Positions 18,786-26,947 are shown, counted from the first letter of the stretch. The stretch is 64,000 nt of DNA from an uncultured Paraprevotella sp. (GCA_944321565.1 CALULT010000001.1:1-64000), one strand, 5' to 3'. Made by a program: numbers and translations. Notes: generated by a model from the letters alone, not told the origin.

Positions 18786-19217
18786 TTAGATTTGTCCTTC
18801 TTCCGTTTCTTCCTCCTCCTCCTCGACCAACTGCAGGTGGCGCAGCGTGAAAGTCTTGTTGGTGAGCGAGAGCGCGTCCTTGAGCTTGGTGTTGGGCGTG
18901 AAGCGCACACGGAGGCTCTTCAGGAGCTTGATGTCGTAGGCTTCCGCCGTCTCGCTGCCCGCGCCGTTCGCCGTGACACGGAACCGCCCGATGTCGCCCA
19001 GGCTGACCCGTTTGCCTTCCTGCATGGCGTAGATGATTTGTTCCTGCAAGGAGGAGAGCACGGCCAGGCAGTCGTGGCGTGTGACGGTACAAGTGGCACT
19101 GATGCGGGTGGCCAGGTCGTCGATGCCGATTTCCTCCATGTTCATGATGTAGGCGTAGAACTTGGTTTCCCCGCTTTGGCTGCGCGGGTTCTTGCGTTCG
19201 ATGAGTTTGTAATTCAT
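18786..19217 (-). CDS. HU family DNA-binding protein, long Bacteroidales variant
   Basis: About 143 residues starting MNYKLIERKNPRSQSG. The fold resembles HU/IHF with an N-terminal extension: TRISATCTVTRHDCLAVLSSL forms the helical body, and GKRVSLGDIGRFRVTANG the start of the beta arm. The C-terminus is a Glu run (VEEEEEETEEGQI) rather than the basic end of classical HU. It sits at the head of a mini-operon with the P5-like and smalltalk genes. The start at 19217 is preferred because upstream codons read through the promoter region. Role presumed DNA binding; targets unknown. Confidence 0.85.
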   Translation of the reverse strand: MNYKLIERKNPRSQSGETKFYAYIMNMEEIGIDDLATRISATCTVTRHDCLAVLSSLQEQIIYAMQEGKRVSLGDIGRFRVTANGAGSETAEAYDIKLLKSLRVRFTPNTKLKDALSLTNKTFTLRHLQLVEEEEEETEEGQI

Positions 19218-19277
19218 GCGTTTTGTTTTTAAGGTTTGAATTTGGGTTAATGTTCGCTTGTCTTCCGGATGACGATG

Positions 19278-19370
19278 CAAAGTTAGGGTACCGGCGCGGA
19301 AGGGGTGCGCAAATCCGCACCTTTCCGCGCATTTCCGCACGTTTGTGGTGGTTTCTGCACGTTTTTTTGG
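19278..19370 (-). promoter_or_regulatory. Promoter region of the HU module with 10-base phased repeats
   Basis: On the minus strand a TAACTTTG -7 box lies at 19278-19285. Just upstream of it (19311-19370 in window coordinates) the plus strand reads a series of 10-base units, such as CTTTCCGCGC, ATTTCCGCAC and GTTTCTGCAC, about one per helical turn. This suggests a run of phased binding sites upstream of the promoter. Confidence 0.5.
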
Positions 19371-19388
19371 GGGGGCGTATTAAAATGA

Positions 19389-19415
19389 ACTCCTCCTGCA
19401 AGGCGGAGGAGTTTT
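19389..19415. terminator. Hairpin derived from a family B end, possible bidirectional terminator
   Basis: ACTCCTCC-TGCAAGGC-GGAGGAGT followed by TTTTC on the plus strand and TCATTTTAA on the minus strand. It lies downstream of the 19.5 kb minus-strand gene and resembles the outer arm of family B repeats. Confidence 0.55.
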
Positions 19416-19472
19416 TCAGGTCCTACGTTTCGCGGCCCATTTCCTTATATAAGGTATGAGCACAACAGGATT

Positions 19473-19718
19473 TCAATGCACCCATTCCCCGAAGTCGGCA
19501 TCATCGCCTTCCGGCAATCCCAAGATGTCGATGACCAATTTGTATTGCTTGGGGGTGAAGTTGCGCTGGTAGATGCCGAAATGGAGGGCTGTGAGCCGTT
19601 GCCACAAGTCCTTTTCGCTGCGGAGCACGTTGAAAAACCTACGGCGGGCGTTCCGCTTGGTGGATTCGGGAAAATAACGGCAAGCCAAGGCCGTCACGTC
19701 ATACTTGTTTTCTTTCAT
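19473..19718 (-). CDS. DUF4248-like small protein
   Basis: An 81-residue cytoplasmic protein without signal or membrane segment. YDVTALACRYFPESTKRNARRRFFNVL, a W/RL/LH segment and FTPKQYKLVIDILGLP match my recollection of the DUF4248 pattern, in which a short helical body is followed by a TP.Q...I...LG.P motif. That family usually lies close to HU-like and smalltalk genes, as here (255 bases upstream of the HU-like gene, same strand). Function unknown; the family call is from memory of the pattern. Confidence 0.6.
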   Translation of the reverse strand: MKENKYDVTALACRYFPESTKRNARRRFFNVLRSEKDLWQRLTALHFGIYQRNFTPKQYKLVIDILGLPEGDDADFGEWVH

Positions 19719-19797
19719 AATGATATAAATTTAAGTTGATTACAAATCGGGCAAACAGGTGAAACTGAATAAAAATATTCACAAACTTTCTTTTTTA

Positions 19798-19829
19798 TTT
19801 GCCCGTTCTGTATGAATTTCGTAATTTTG
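19798..19829 (+). promoter_or_regulatory. Consensus Bacteroidetes promoter of manA
   Basis: TTTG (19798-19801), exactly 20 bases, then TAATTTTG (19822-19829). It leaves a leader of about 15 bases before the ATG at 19849. Confidence 0.85.
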
Positions 19830-19848
19830 AACGTTTTTTCGGACAGAA

Positions 19849-20820
19849 ATGGAAAATAAATTATTCCGGTTCACGGATATATTCAAGGAAACCTTGTGGG
19901 GCGGGCATCGCATCCTGCCTTTCAAAGGGATTCCCGCCGACGGGCGGACGATAGGTGAGAGTTGGGAACTCTCCGGCATCGCGGGCAGCGAGTCGGTGGT
20001 CGTGGGCGGTGCTTACGACGGCCTGACGCTGACACAGCTGGCGGAAAAGGGCGGCGCGGAATTGCTGGGGGTGGACAACTTCCGGCGTTTCGGCACGAAG
20101 TTCCCCTTGTTGGTGAAGTTCATCGATGCAGCCCAACCCTTGTCCGTGCAGGTGCATCCGGGAGATGAGCTGGCGATGCGGCGGCATGGCTGTCCGGGGA
20201 AAAGCGAGATGTGGTATGTGGTGGACTGTGCGCCGGGGGCATACCTGCTCGATGGGTTCAGCCGTGCCGTGACGGCCGACGAATATGCCGCCCGCGTGGC
20301 CGACCACACCTTGCCCGAGGTGTTGCGGCGTTATGAGGTGCGGCGGGGAGATGTGTATTACCTTCCCGCAGGGCGGGTACACAGCATCGGGACGGGGTGC
20401 TTCGTTTGCGAGATACAGCAGAGCAGCGACGTGACCTATCGCATTTATGATTTCGGCCGGGTGGACAGCCAAGGGCGGCCGCGCCAGTTGCACGTGGAAG
20501 AGGCCAAGGCGGCCATCGACTATGCCGTGGCAGAGCCTGAACAGCAGCACGAGCTGATAGAGAACGAGCCGGAAGAATTGGTGCGCAGCCCGTATTTCAC
20601 GACGAGTGTCTATCGGCTGACCGAACCGATGGAGTGTGATTACAGCGACTTGGACAGTTTTGTCATCCTGGTCTGCACGGAAGGCACGTGTCACGTGACG
20701 TGCGGCGTGGAAGAGGTGGTGCTCACGGCCGGGCATACGCTGTTGGTGGCGGCCGAAGCAAACACTGTATGGCTTGTGCCGGCGGAAGTCGGAACCACCG
20801 TGTTGGAGACATATGTATGA
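19849..20820 (+). CDS. manA: Type I mannose-6-phosphate isomerase
   Basis: Interconverts mannose-6-phosphate and fructose-6-phosphate. At 323 residues it is the short bacterial cupin type. Zinc-site motifs are visible: PLSVQVHPGDELAM (Gln and His ligands) and GRVHSIGTGCFVCEIQQSSDVTYRIYDFGR further on. The N-terminus KETLWGGHRILPF is typical. Cytoplasmic. It is followed 25 bases later by a Wza-like export lipoprotein, which hints at mannose-derived sugar nucleotides for a surface polysaccharide, but no glycosyltransferases lie nearby. Confidence 0.95.
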   Translation: MENKLFRFTDIFKETLWGGHRILPFKGIPADGRTIGESWELSGIAGSESVVVGGAYDGLTLTQLAEKGGAELLGVDNFRRFGTKFPLLVKFIDAAQPLSVQVHPGDELAMRRHGCPGKSEMWYVVDCAPGAYLLDGFSRAVTADEYAARVADHTLPEVLRRYEVRRGDVYYLPAGRVHSIGTGCFVCEIQQSSDVTYRIYDFGRVDSQGRPRQLHVEEAKAAIDYAVAEPEQQHELIENEPEELVRSPYFTTSVYRLTEPMECDYSDLDSFVILVCTEGTCHVTCGVEEVVLTAGHTLLVAAEANTVWLVPAEVGTTVLETYV

Positions 20821-20845
20821 AAAAGAAACAACCTGTGACAATGAT

Positions 20846-21655
20846 ATGAAAAAGAACGTATTGAAATTTTGCAAACTGCTCGTTTGGGGTGTGGTGGTGT
20901 TGGTCTCTTCCTGCACCTCTTATAAGACTGTGCCCTATATGCTGAACAGCGATATGGTGGATTTGGATTCCAGTGCCGTGCTTTTCGAAGCGCGCATCAT
21001 GCCGAAGGATGAGCTGACCATCAACGTGAATTATCCGGCGGATGCCGAAGCGGCCATACCTTTCAACTTGACGGTGGCGGCACCCTATACGGGAACGGGA
21101 CGCACACAGTTGACCTCGCAACCTGCGTTGCAGACTTTCCTGGTGACGAACGAGGGGACGATAAACTATCCGGTCTTGGGCACCTTGAAAGTGGGCGGGT
21201 TGACTGTCAACGAGGTGGAGGACTTGGTGGCTTCCAAAATCCAAGGCACTTACCTGAAGGATCGTCCGGTCGTGACGGTGCGCTTGAGCAATTACAAGAT
21301 TTCCGTGTTGGGCGAGGTGAACAGCCCGGGAACTTATACCGTGCCTTCCGAAAAGGTGTCGATTTATGGCGCGTTGTCTTTGGCCAAGGACATGACGATT
21401 TGGGGTCGCCGTGACAACGTGAAACTTATCCGCGAGGATTCCACGGGCAAGAAAAGCATCCATGTGTTGGACCTGAATGATGCGAACATCATCAATTCCC
21501 CTTATTTCTACCTGCAGCAGAACGATGTGCTTTACGTGACGCCGAACAGGACGAAGGCCAAGAACTCCGACATCGGTTCCAGCACGAGCTATTGGGTTAG
21601 CTCCATCAGCATCTTGGTGTCTATCGCTTCGTTGGTGACCAATATCCTAAGGTGA
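20846..21655 (+). CDS. Wza-like polysaccharide biosynthesis/export lipoprotein
   Basis: About 269 residues from ATG 20846. The leader VVLVSSC gives a lipobox Cys. A polysaccharide-export (PES) domain begins at RIMPKDELTINVNYP, followed by an SLBB-like domain (YKISVLGEVNSPGTYTVPSEKVSIYGALSLAKD). The C-terminus has a hydrophobic segment (YWVSSISILVSIASLVTNIL), as in outer-membrane Wza-type channels of Bacteroidetes. Usually paired with a Wzc-like chain-length kinase; none is present here, so it may serve a distant locus. Likely co-transcribed with manA. Confidence 0.88.
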   Translation: MKKNVLKFCKLLVWGVVVLVSSCTSYKTVPYMLNSDMVDLDSSAVLFEARIMPKDELTINVNYPADAEAAIPFNLTVAAPYTGTGRTQLTSQPALQTFLVTNEGTINYPVLGTLKVGGLTVNEVEDLVASKIQGTYLKDRPVVTVRLSNYKISVLGEVNSPGTYTVPSEKVSIYGALSLAKDMTIWGRRDNVKLIREDSTGKKSIHVLDLNDANIINSPYFYLQQNDVLYVTPNRTKAKNSDIGSSTSYWVSSISILVSIASLVTNILR

Positions 21656-21735
21656 TTATCCTTTGAGTTGGAAAACTCCTCCACGCTGCGGGGGACAGTA
21701 TGCTGTGGGGGATTAACGTTGTGGGGAATTAACGT

Positions 21736-22116
21736 TGCGGGGGATTTGCAATCCCCCGCCATGGAATATAAGGATTTATAATCCGCAAAAAGATACCTAT
21801 TTGATATATAGGTATTGCATGTGTTCCCGGAAAGCCCTAACGGGCTTGCGGATTCGGAAATCCGCAGTTCGTTTGCGTCGGATTTCAAATCCGCCGCAGC
21901 GGATGGGGTGGGATGTTTGCAGCGGGAAGTACGTTGCGGGGAATTAACGTTGCGGGGGATTTGCAATCCCCCGCCATAGCGCATAAGGATTTATAATCCG
22001 CAAAAAGATACCTATTAAATATATAGGTTTTGCATGTGTTCCCGGAAAGCCCTTTCGGGCTTGCGGATTCGGAAATCCGCAGCTCAGTTGCGCCGGATTG
22101 CAAATCCGTCGCAGCG
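21736..22116 (+). repeat. Two tandem family A REP-like units upstream of the RAYT gene
   Basis: Units at 21736-21902 and 21951-22116, 215 bases apart. Each has GCGGGGGATTTGCAATCCCC, then AAGGATTTATAATCC, then CAAAAAGATACCTATT with a short AT-rich ATATAGGT hairpin, and then AAAGCCC...GGGCTT, GCGGATTCGGAAATCCGC and a CGGATT...AATCCG hairpin ending GTCGCAGCG. Substitutions between the copies mostly fall in loops. Confidence 0.9.
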
Positions 22117-22162
22117 TAAGTGGAGAATGGCGAACAATAGAAGCGGAAACGGGAGGTAGAAT

Positions 22163-22705
22163 ATGGCAGTTGCGCAATGGATATCAGGTGAAGTGTATTT
22201 CGTGACTATTACAGTTGTAGATTGGATAGATGTTTTTACTCGTCCGAGATACAAGCGCATTGTAGTGGACTCATTGTTGTATTGTCAGCAGCATAAGGGG
22301 CTTGAAATTTATGCTTGGGTGCTAATGACGAATCATTTACATGCAATTGTCAGTGCAGGGGAAAAGTTTCCATTGGGAGATATTATCCGTGATTTTAAGA
22401 AGTTCACGAGCAAACGGATTTTGAATGAACTGCAAACTGATTTGCAAGAAAGCCGTCGTGATTGGATGCTTGACCGATTTCATTTCTCTGCTTCCAATGA
22501 CAAGAAAATGAAAGATTATCGTTTTTGGCAGGATGGTTATCATCCCGTGCTTCTGACTACAGGTGAGTTCTTTACTCAAAAACTGGATTATATCCATGCC
22601 AATCCTGTGCGCCAAGAATTTGTGGCGAGACCGGAGGAATATTTGTATAGTTCGGCTGTTGATTTTGCGGGTGGCCGTGGGGTGTTGCCTCTTTCACAGA
22701 TATAG
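22163..22705 (+). CDS. REP-associated tyrosine transposase (RAYT, HUH superfamily)
   Basis: A 180-residue single-domain HUH nuclease of the IS200/REP-associated type. The metal-binding pair is H58-L-H60 in MTNHLHAIV. The presumed catalytic Tyr 143 lies in KLDYIHANPVR, a hallmark phrase of RAYTs. A good ribosome-binding site (GGGAGG) lies seven bases before the ATG. Base composition is lower in GC than its neighbours. It is enclosed by family A repeats: two units upstream, a right half 24 bases after its stop and a left half further on. RAYTs are single-copy, domesticated nucleases that cleave and join REP palindromes; that these repeats are its substrate is inferred from position. Confidence 0.93.
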   Translation: MAVAQWISGEVYFVTITVVDWIDVFTRPRYKRIVVDSLLYCQQHKGLEIYAWVLMTNHLHAIVSAGEKFPLGDIIRDFKKFTSKRILNELQTDLQESRRDWMLDRFHFSASNDKKMKDYRFWQDGYHPVLLTTGEFFTQKLDYIHANPVRQEFVARPEEYLYSSAVDFAGGRGVLPLSQI

Positions 22706-22728
22706 TTGAAACTTGTGCATGTGTTTTC

Positions 22729-22947
22729 AGGAAAGCCCTTTCGGGCTTGCGGATTCGGAAATCCGCAGCTTAGTTGCGCCGGATTGCAAATCCGTCGCAG
22801 CGGGAGCAATCTCCTAAGGTGATTTCCTTTGATAATCTTTTCCGTCGCAGCGGGATAATCTTTTCGATGGGGGAAACGTATGCTGCGGGGGATTTGCAAT
22901 CCCCCGCCATGGAATATCAGGATTTGTAATCCGCAAAAATATACCTC
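22729..22947 (+). repeat. Split family A unit downstream of the RAYT gene, halves in swapped order
   Basis: The right half (AAAGCCCTTTCGGGCTT...GTCGCAGCGG) is at 22729-22802 and the left half (GCGGGGGATTTGCAATCCCC...ATACCT) at 22880-22947, the reverse of the usual order. Short spacer copies of GATAATCTTTTC and CCGTCGCAGCGGG lie between. The arrangement is what remains if the RAYT gene and flanks sit inside a longer array. Confidence 0.8.
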
Positions 22948-22980
22948 GGGGCAGTTTTTTCACAGCGGCGGTATGGCAAA

Positions 22981-23005
22981 GGTTACAAAAAGGATTCATG
23001 TAACC
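22981..23005. promoter_or_regulatory. GGTTACA/TGTAACC inverted repeat upstream of the xylan operon operator
   Basis: GGTTACA (22981-22987) and TGTAACC (22999-23005) form a perfect 7-base inverted repeat. The GTTACA core equals the half-site used in the operator 30-50 bases downstream, so this may be an auxiliary site. Confidence 0.4.
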
Positions 23006-23034
23006 CCTTCTTTTTCCCGAATTTTCCCCAATAA

Positions 23035-23100
23035 TGTTTCATATTAAAAACAATTGGTTACATAGCCGAAAACGAGAAACGCATAAAATGCGTTACTTTG
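23035..23100 (+). promoter_or_regulatory. Operator and promoter of the xylan operon (site 1 of 3)
   Basis: Half-sites TGTTTCA (23035-23041) and GGTTACA (23056-23062) start 21 bases apart. Exactly 30 bases after the second is the -7-like box TTACTTTG (23093-23100). GTTACATAGCCGAAAACGAG (23057-23076) matches 30190-30209 at 18 of 20 positions. No TTTG stands at -33, which is what an activator-dependent promoter would show. The site organisation suits an AraC-type activator such as a hybrid two-component regulator. Confidence 0.65.
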
Positions 23101-23152
23101 TGACGCTATGAATGCCATGAAAAAACGGTTTGGCTAATAATATAGAAACATT

Positions 23153-24673
23153 ATGAATACAGTATCACAGAAAGTGCCATTAGGCGAGAAAATCGGCTAT
23201 TCACTGGGCGACGCGGCGGCGAACCTCGTCTTCCAGATGATGATGATTTACCAATTGAAGTTTTACACGGACGTGTTCGGGCTCGAAGGAGCCATTGCAG
23301 GCACGGTGCTGCTCATCGCGCGCATCGTGGATGCTTTTGTGGACCCCACGGTGGGCATCCTTTCCGACAAGACGCAGACCCGTTGGGGCAAGTTCCGCCC
23401 ATGGGTGGTATGGACGGCTCTTCCGTTCATGGTCTTCTATGTGCTGGCGTTCTACAATCCCGGCATCGAGGACAAGGCCCTTGTGGCTTTCTACGCCGGT
23501 GTGTCCTACGTCCTGCTCATGTCCCTTTATTCCTTTAATAATACGCCCTACAGTTCGCTGGGCGGCGTGATGACGAGCGACATCAAGGAGCGCACGAGCA
23601 TCACATCCATCCGTTTCGTGGCAGCTACGGTAGCCCAGTTCGTGGTGCAAGGCCTGACGTTGCCTTTGGTACATAAGTTCGGGCGCGGTGCCGGGAGCGA
23701 TGACGCACAGGGATGGTTGACGACCATCACTATTTTTGCCGTAGTAGGTTTCGTGTTCCTGTTGGTGGCCGGCCTTTCGGCCAAGGAACGCATCGCCCCG
23801 CCGCCTTCGCAAAAGATGGACGTGAGGAACGACCTCAAGGGTTTGTTTGCCGACGTTTCGTGGCGTTCGATGTTCATCCTCACGTTGTTTGTCTTTGTGA
23901 CGTTGGCCATGTGGGGTTCGGCCATGTGCTATTATTTCCAGAACTATGTCGATCCGCAATCCTTAGGACAGTTCCTCGACCGGCTTGGTCTGGTGAAGGA
24001 CGAAGGCGCCGTGTTGGGCGCAGGCATGCAGATATTGGATTCCTTCAGCCTGTTGGCTACCCGTGCGGCAGACGGGACGATAGCTCCTGTGGAGTCCTAC
24101 ACCATTGGTCTTTCGCTGTTTAACATGACCGGTGCGATTGTGCAGTTGGTCGGCGTGATGTTGCTTTCGGAATTCTTGGCCAATCGTTACGGCAAGAAAT
24201 CCACTTTCATCGTTTGCCTGGCCTTGACGGCCGTGTTCACGGCGGCCTTCATGATTCCTGGCAAGGATGATATAGGGTTCATCTTCACGCTCGGTATCCT
24301 GAAGAGCTTGGCTTACGCGCCTACGGTGCCTTTGTTGTGGGCGATGATTGCCGACGTGGCCGACCACATGGAGTATGTCAGCCATCGCCGCGCCACGGGC
24401 TTGTGTTTCTCTGGCGTGGTGTTCGCCCTCAAGGCCGGCCTTGGTGTGGGCGGTGCCATTGCGGGTTTGATTCTCTCCATGTTCGGTTATGTGAACGACA
24501 TCATGGCCGTGCAGTCGCAAGAATCCATCTTGGGTATCCGTTTGGCATCCAGCATTGTGCCGGGCATCTGTTTCGGCATCGGTGTGGCAGCCCTGTTCTT
24601 CTATCCCATCTCCAAGTCGGTGAACGAGAAGATGCAGGCTGAGTTGGCCCGTCGCCGTGCGGAAGAACAATGA
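23153..24673 (+). CDS. GPH-type (MFS) glycoside:cation symporter, probable xyloside/xylo-oligosaccharide transporter
   Basis: A 506-residue inner-membrane protein with about twelve transmembrane segments. The N-terminal KIGYSLGDAAANLVFQMM and the ARIVDAFVDPTVGILSDKTQTRWGKFRPW signature are typical of the glycoside-pentoside-hexuronide:cation symporter family. Position at the head of an operon with GH10, GH43 and GH67 enzymes suggests import of xylo-oligosaccharides or aldouronic acids from the periplasm. A short upstream frame (23108-23137, nine codons) lies in its leader. Expression is predicted to depend on the direct-repeat operator upstream. Confidence 0.9.
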   Translation: MNTVSQKVPLGEKIGYSLGDAAANLVFQMMMIYQLKFYTDVFGLEGAIAGTVLLIARIVDAFVDPTVGILSDKTQTRWGKFRPWVVWTALPFMVFYVLAFYNPGIEDKALVAFYAGVSYVLLMSLYSFNNTPYSSLGGVMTSDIKERTSITSIRFVAATVAQFVVQGLTLPLVHKFGRGAGSDDAQGWLTTITIFAVVGFVFLLVAGLSAKERIAPPPSQKMDVRNDLKGLFADVSWRSMFILTLFVFVTLAMWGSAMCYYFQNYVDPQSLGQFLDRLGLVKDEGAVLGAGMQILDSFSLLATRAADGTIAPVESYTIGLSLFNMTGAIVQLVGVMLLSEFLANRYGKKSTFIVCLALTAVFTAAFMIPGKDDIGFIFTLGILKSLAYAPTVPLLWAMIADVADHMEYVSHRRATGLCFSGVVFALKAGLGVGGAIAGLILSMFGYVNDIMAVQSQESILGIRLASSIVPGICFGIGVAALFFYPISKSVNEKMQAELARRRAEEQ

Positions 24674-24683
24674 TGTGGATAGC

Positions 24684-24727
24684 CCTAATTAGTCCGATTA
24701 GCCATGTGGCTGGTCAGACTAATTAGG
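24684..24727 (+). other. Intercistronic hairpin between transporter and xylanase genes
   Basis: CCTAATTAGTC (24684-24694) pairs with GACTAATTAGG (24717-24727); an inner AGCC-ATGT-GGCT stem lies inside. No T run follows, so it is more likely an mRNA processing or stability element than a terminator. A relative lies in the next gap. Confidence 0.6.
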
Positions 24728-24775
24728 TTTAGGACGAATTTGACCAATAACTAATTATTAGAGAAAAAAACGAAT

Positions 24776-25891
24776 ATGAAAAAACGATTTGTGGTATTAG
24801 GGGCGGCGTTTTGCATGTTTGCGATGGCGTTCGCCGAGGGAGGTAAAACAATGCGTGAGGCGTTTGCCGACAAGTTTCTTATCGGGGTGGCGTTGAACAC
24901 CCGTCAAGTGACGACTAAGAATCCGGAAGTGCAGGCACTTATCCGCGACCAGTTCAGTTCCGTGGTGGCTGAAAACTGCATGAAGGCCGCCGAGGTGCAA
25001 CCGGAGGAAGGCGTGTTCGACTTCACCGATGGTGACAAGCTCTGTGATTTGGCCGAGAAAAACGGGCAGGCTGTCATCGGCCATTGCCTGGTGTGGCATT
25101 CTCAGGCTCCCCGTTGGATGTTTAGGGACAAGGATGGCAAGCAGGTGAGCCGCGAGGTGCTCATCCAGCGCATGAAAGACCATATATATAAGGTAGTGGG
25201 GCATTTTAAAGGCCGTGTGAAAGGTTGGGACGTGGTGAACGAGGCCATCGAGGGCAATGGCGAGTTCCGCAAGTCGCCTTACTACCGCATTATCGGCCCC
25301 GAATTCATCCGCTTGGCGTTCCAGTTCGCCCATGAGGCAGACCCCAACGTGGAATTGTATTACAACGACTACGGCATGGACTCCCCGCGCAAGCGTGAAG
25401 CCGTGGTGAAGATGGTGAAGGACTTGAAGGCGCATGGTTGCCGCATCGACGCAGTGGGCATGCAGTCGCATGTGGGTTTCGACACTCCGCTTGACGAATA
25501 TGAGAAGAGCCTGGAGGCTTTTGCCGCTGCCGGGGTGAAGGTGATGGTCACGGAATTGGACCTCAGTGTGTTGCCTTGGCCGAAAGGAAACTATGGCGCA
25601 GCCATTGAAACCAATTTTGACTATAAGAAGGAAATGGATCCTTACACCGAAGGTTTGCCGGCCGACAAGCAGAAGGAGCAGGACGATTTCTATGCCAAGC
25701 TTTTCGACATCTATTTGCGCCACAGTGAGGACGTGACCCGCGTGACGTTCTGGGGCTTGACCGATGCCGACTCGTGGAAGAACAACTTCCCCGTGCGCGG
25801 ACGCACGGACTATCCGTTGGCTTTCGACCGCGACATGAAGCCGAAACCTTTTGTCAACACCATCATCGAGATGGCCGAGAATGCAAAATAA
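24776..25891 (+). CDS. GH10 endo-1,4-beta-xylanase, exported
   Basis: Cleaves internal beta-1,4 bonds of xylan. 371 residues; the signal peptide ends near AMAFA (residue 20). It is a single GH10 TIM-barrel domain of typical length. The acid/base Glu is E156 in GWDVVNEAI and the nucleophile E260 in VMVTELDLSV. Other family marks: GHCLVWHSQAP and ELYYNDYG. No carbohydrate-binding module and no lipobox, so probably periplasmic or released. Second gene of the xylan operon. Confidence 0.96.
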   Translation: MKKRFVVLGAAFCMFAMAFAEGGKTMREAFADKFLIGVALNTRQVTTKNPEVQALIRDQFSSVVAENCMKAAEVQPEEGVFDFTDGDKLCDLAEKNGQAVIGHCLVWHSQAPRWMFRDKDGKQVSREVLIQRMKDHIYKVVGHFKGRVKGWDVVNEAIEGNGEFRKSPYYRIIGPEFIRLAFQFAHEADPNVELYYNDYGMDSPRKREAVVKMVKDLKAHGCRIDAVGMQSHVGFDTPLDEYEKSLEAFAAAGVKVMVTELDLSVLPWPKGNYGAAIETNFDYKKEMDPYTEGLPADKQKEQDDFYAKLFDIYLRHSEDVTRVTFWGLTDADSWKNNFPVRGRTDYPLAFDRDMKPKPFVNTIIEMAENAK

Positions 25892-25898
25892 GTTACTT

Positions 25899-25929
25899 AG
25901 GCTAATTGGGCTATCAGTCTAATTAGCCT
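25899..25929 (+). other. Intercistronic hairpin between GH10 and GH43 genes
   Basis: AGGCTAATT (25899-25907) and AATTAGCCT (25921-25929) form a 9-bp stem with a 13-base loop and no T run. It shares the CTAATTAG core with the hairpin at 24684-24727. Confidence 0.55.
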
Positions 25930-25972
25930 GATTTGTTCAATAACACTATAAACCTTTAAAAACAATAAGATT

Positions 25973-26941
25973 ATGAAGAAGAGATATTTAGTTCCCGAGG
26001 ACTACATGGCGGATCCTTCGGTGCATGTGTTCGATGGCAAAGTGTATATCTATCCCTCCCACGACTACGAGAGCGGAATACCCGAAGACGATTGGGGCTC
26101 GCATTTCAACATGCGCGACTACCACGTCTTTTCGCTCGACGACGTGATGGAAGGCCCGGTGACCGACCATGGCGTGGTGCTCGATGTGGATGATGTGCCT
26201 TGGGCAAAGCGCCAGATGTGGGATTGCGACTGCTGCGAGAAGGACGGCAAGTATTATCTTTATTTCCCGGCAAAGGACAAGACGGACATCTTCCGTCTCG
26301 GTGTGGCCGTGAGCGACACGCCTTATGGCCCCTTCGTGCCTGAACCCGACCCCATCCGCGGCAGCTATTCCATTGACCCTGCGGTGTTCAAGGACGACGA
26401 CGGGCAGGTATATGTCTATTTCGGCGGCTTGATGGGCGGACAGCTCCAGCGTTACAAGGACAACAGTGCTTTGGAGAAAGCCGAGTTTCCGGCAGATGAT
26501 GAACCGGCCATTCCCTCGCGCGTGGTTCGGCTGACGGACGACATGAAGCAGTTTGCCGAGGCTCCGCGTCCTGTCGTCGTGCTTGGTCAGGATGGCAAAC
26601 CGTTGACGGCCAGCGACCCGCACCGCTTCTTCGAAGCATCGTGGATGCACAAGTACAAAGGCAAGTATTACTTCTCTTATTCCACCGGCGACACCCATTT
26701 CCTGTGCTATGCCGTGGGCGATAATCCTTACGGCCCGTTTGTTTACCAAGGCGTGATACTGACTCCCGTGGTGGGATGGACAACGCACCATTGCATCGTG
26801 GAGTACAAAGGCAAGTGGTATCTGTTCCATCACGACTCTGTGCCTTCGGGCGGACGCACGTGGTTGCGCAGCCTGAAAGTGTGCGAGTTGCAGTATGACG
26901 AGGAAGGACGTATCCTGCCCATCGAAGGTTTGGACGAATAA
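25973..26941 (+). CDS. GH43 family glycosidase (beta-xylosidase/arabinofuranosidase type), cytoplasmic
   Basis: 322 residues with no signal peptide: a bare five-bladed propeller domain. The catalytic base Asp is in MADPSVHVFDGKVYIYPSHD near residue 14. The pKa-modulating Asp is in YSIDPAVFKDDDGQVYVYFGG, and the acid Glu is in HRFFEASWMHKYKGKYYFSYST. Members remove xylose or arabinose from short oligosaccharides; which sugar cannot be decided from sequence alone. It is expected to act on oligosaccharides brought in by the symporter. Six bases separate it from the GH67 gene. Confidence 0.92.
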   Translation: MKKRYLVPEDYMADPSVHVFDGKVYIYPSHDYESGIPEDDWGSHFNMRDYHVFSLDDVMEGPVTDHGVVLDVDDVPWAKRQMWDCDCCEKDGKYYLYFPAKDKTDIFRLGVAVSDTPYGPFVPEPDPIRGSYSIDPAVFKDDDGQVYVYFGGLMGGQLQRYKDNSALEKAEFPADDEPAIPSRVVRLTDDMKQFAEAPRPVVVLGQDGKPLTASDPHRFFEASWMHKYKGKYYFSYSTGDTHFLCYAVGDNPYGPFVYQGVILTPVVGWTTHHCIVEYKGKWYLFHHDSVPSGGRTWLRSLKVCELQYDEEGRILPIEGLDE

Positions 26942-26947
26942 CTTGCA

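Noticed and set aside
18347..19718. Prophage remnant around the P5-like and HU-like genes
   Set aside because: No integrase, capsid, tail or terminase gene and no att-like repeats; the gene set is a known chromosomal mini-module.
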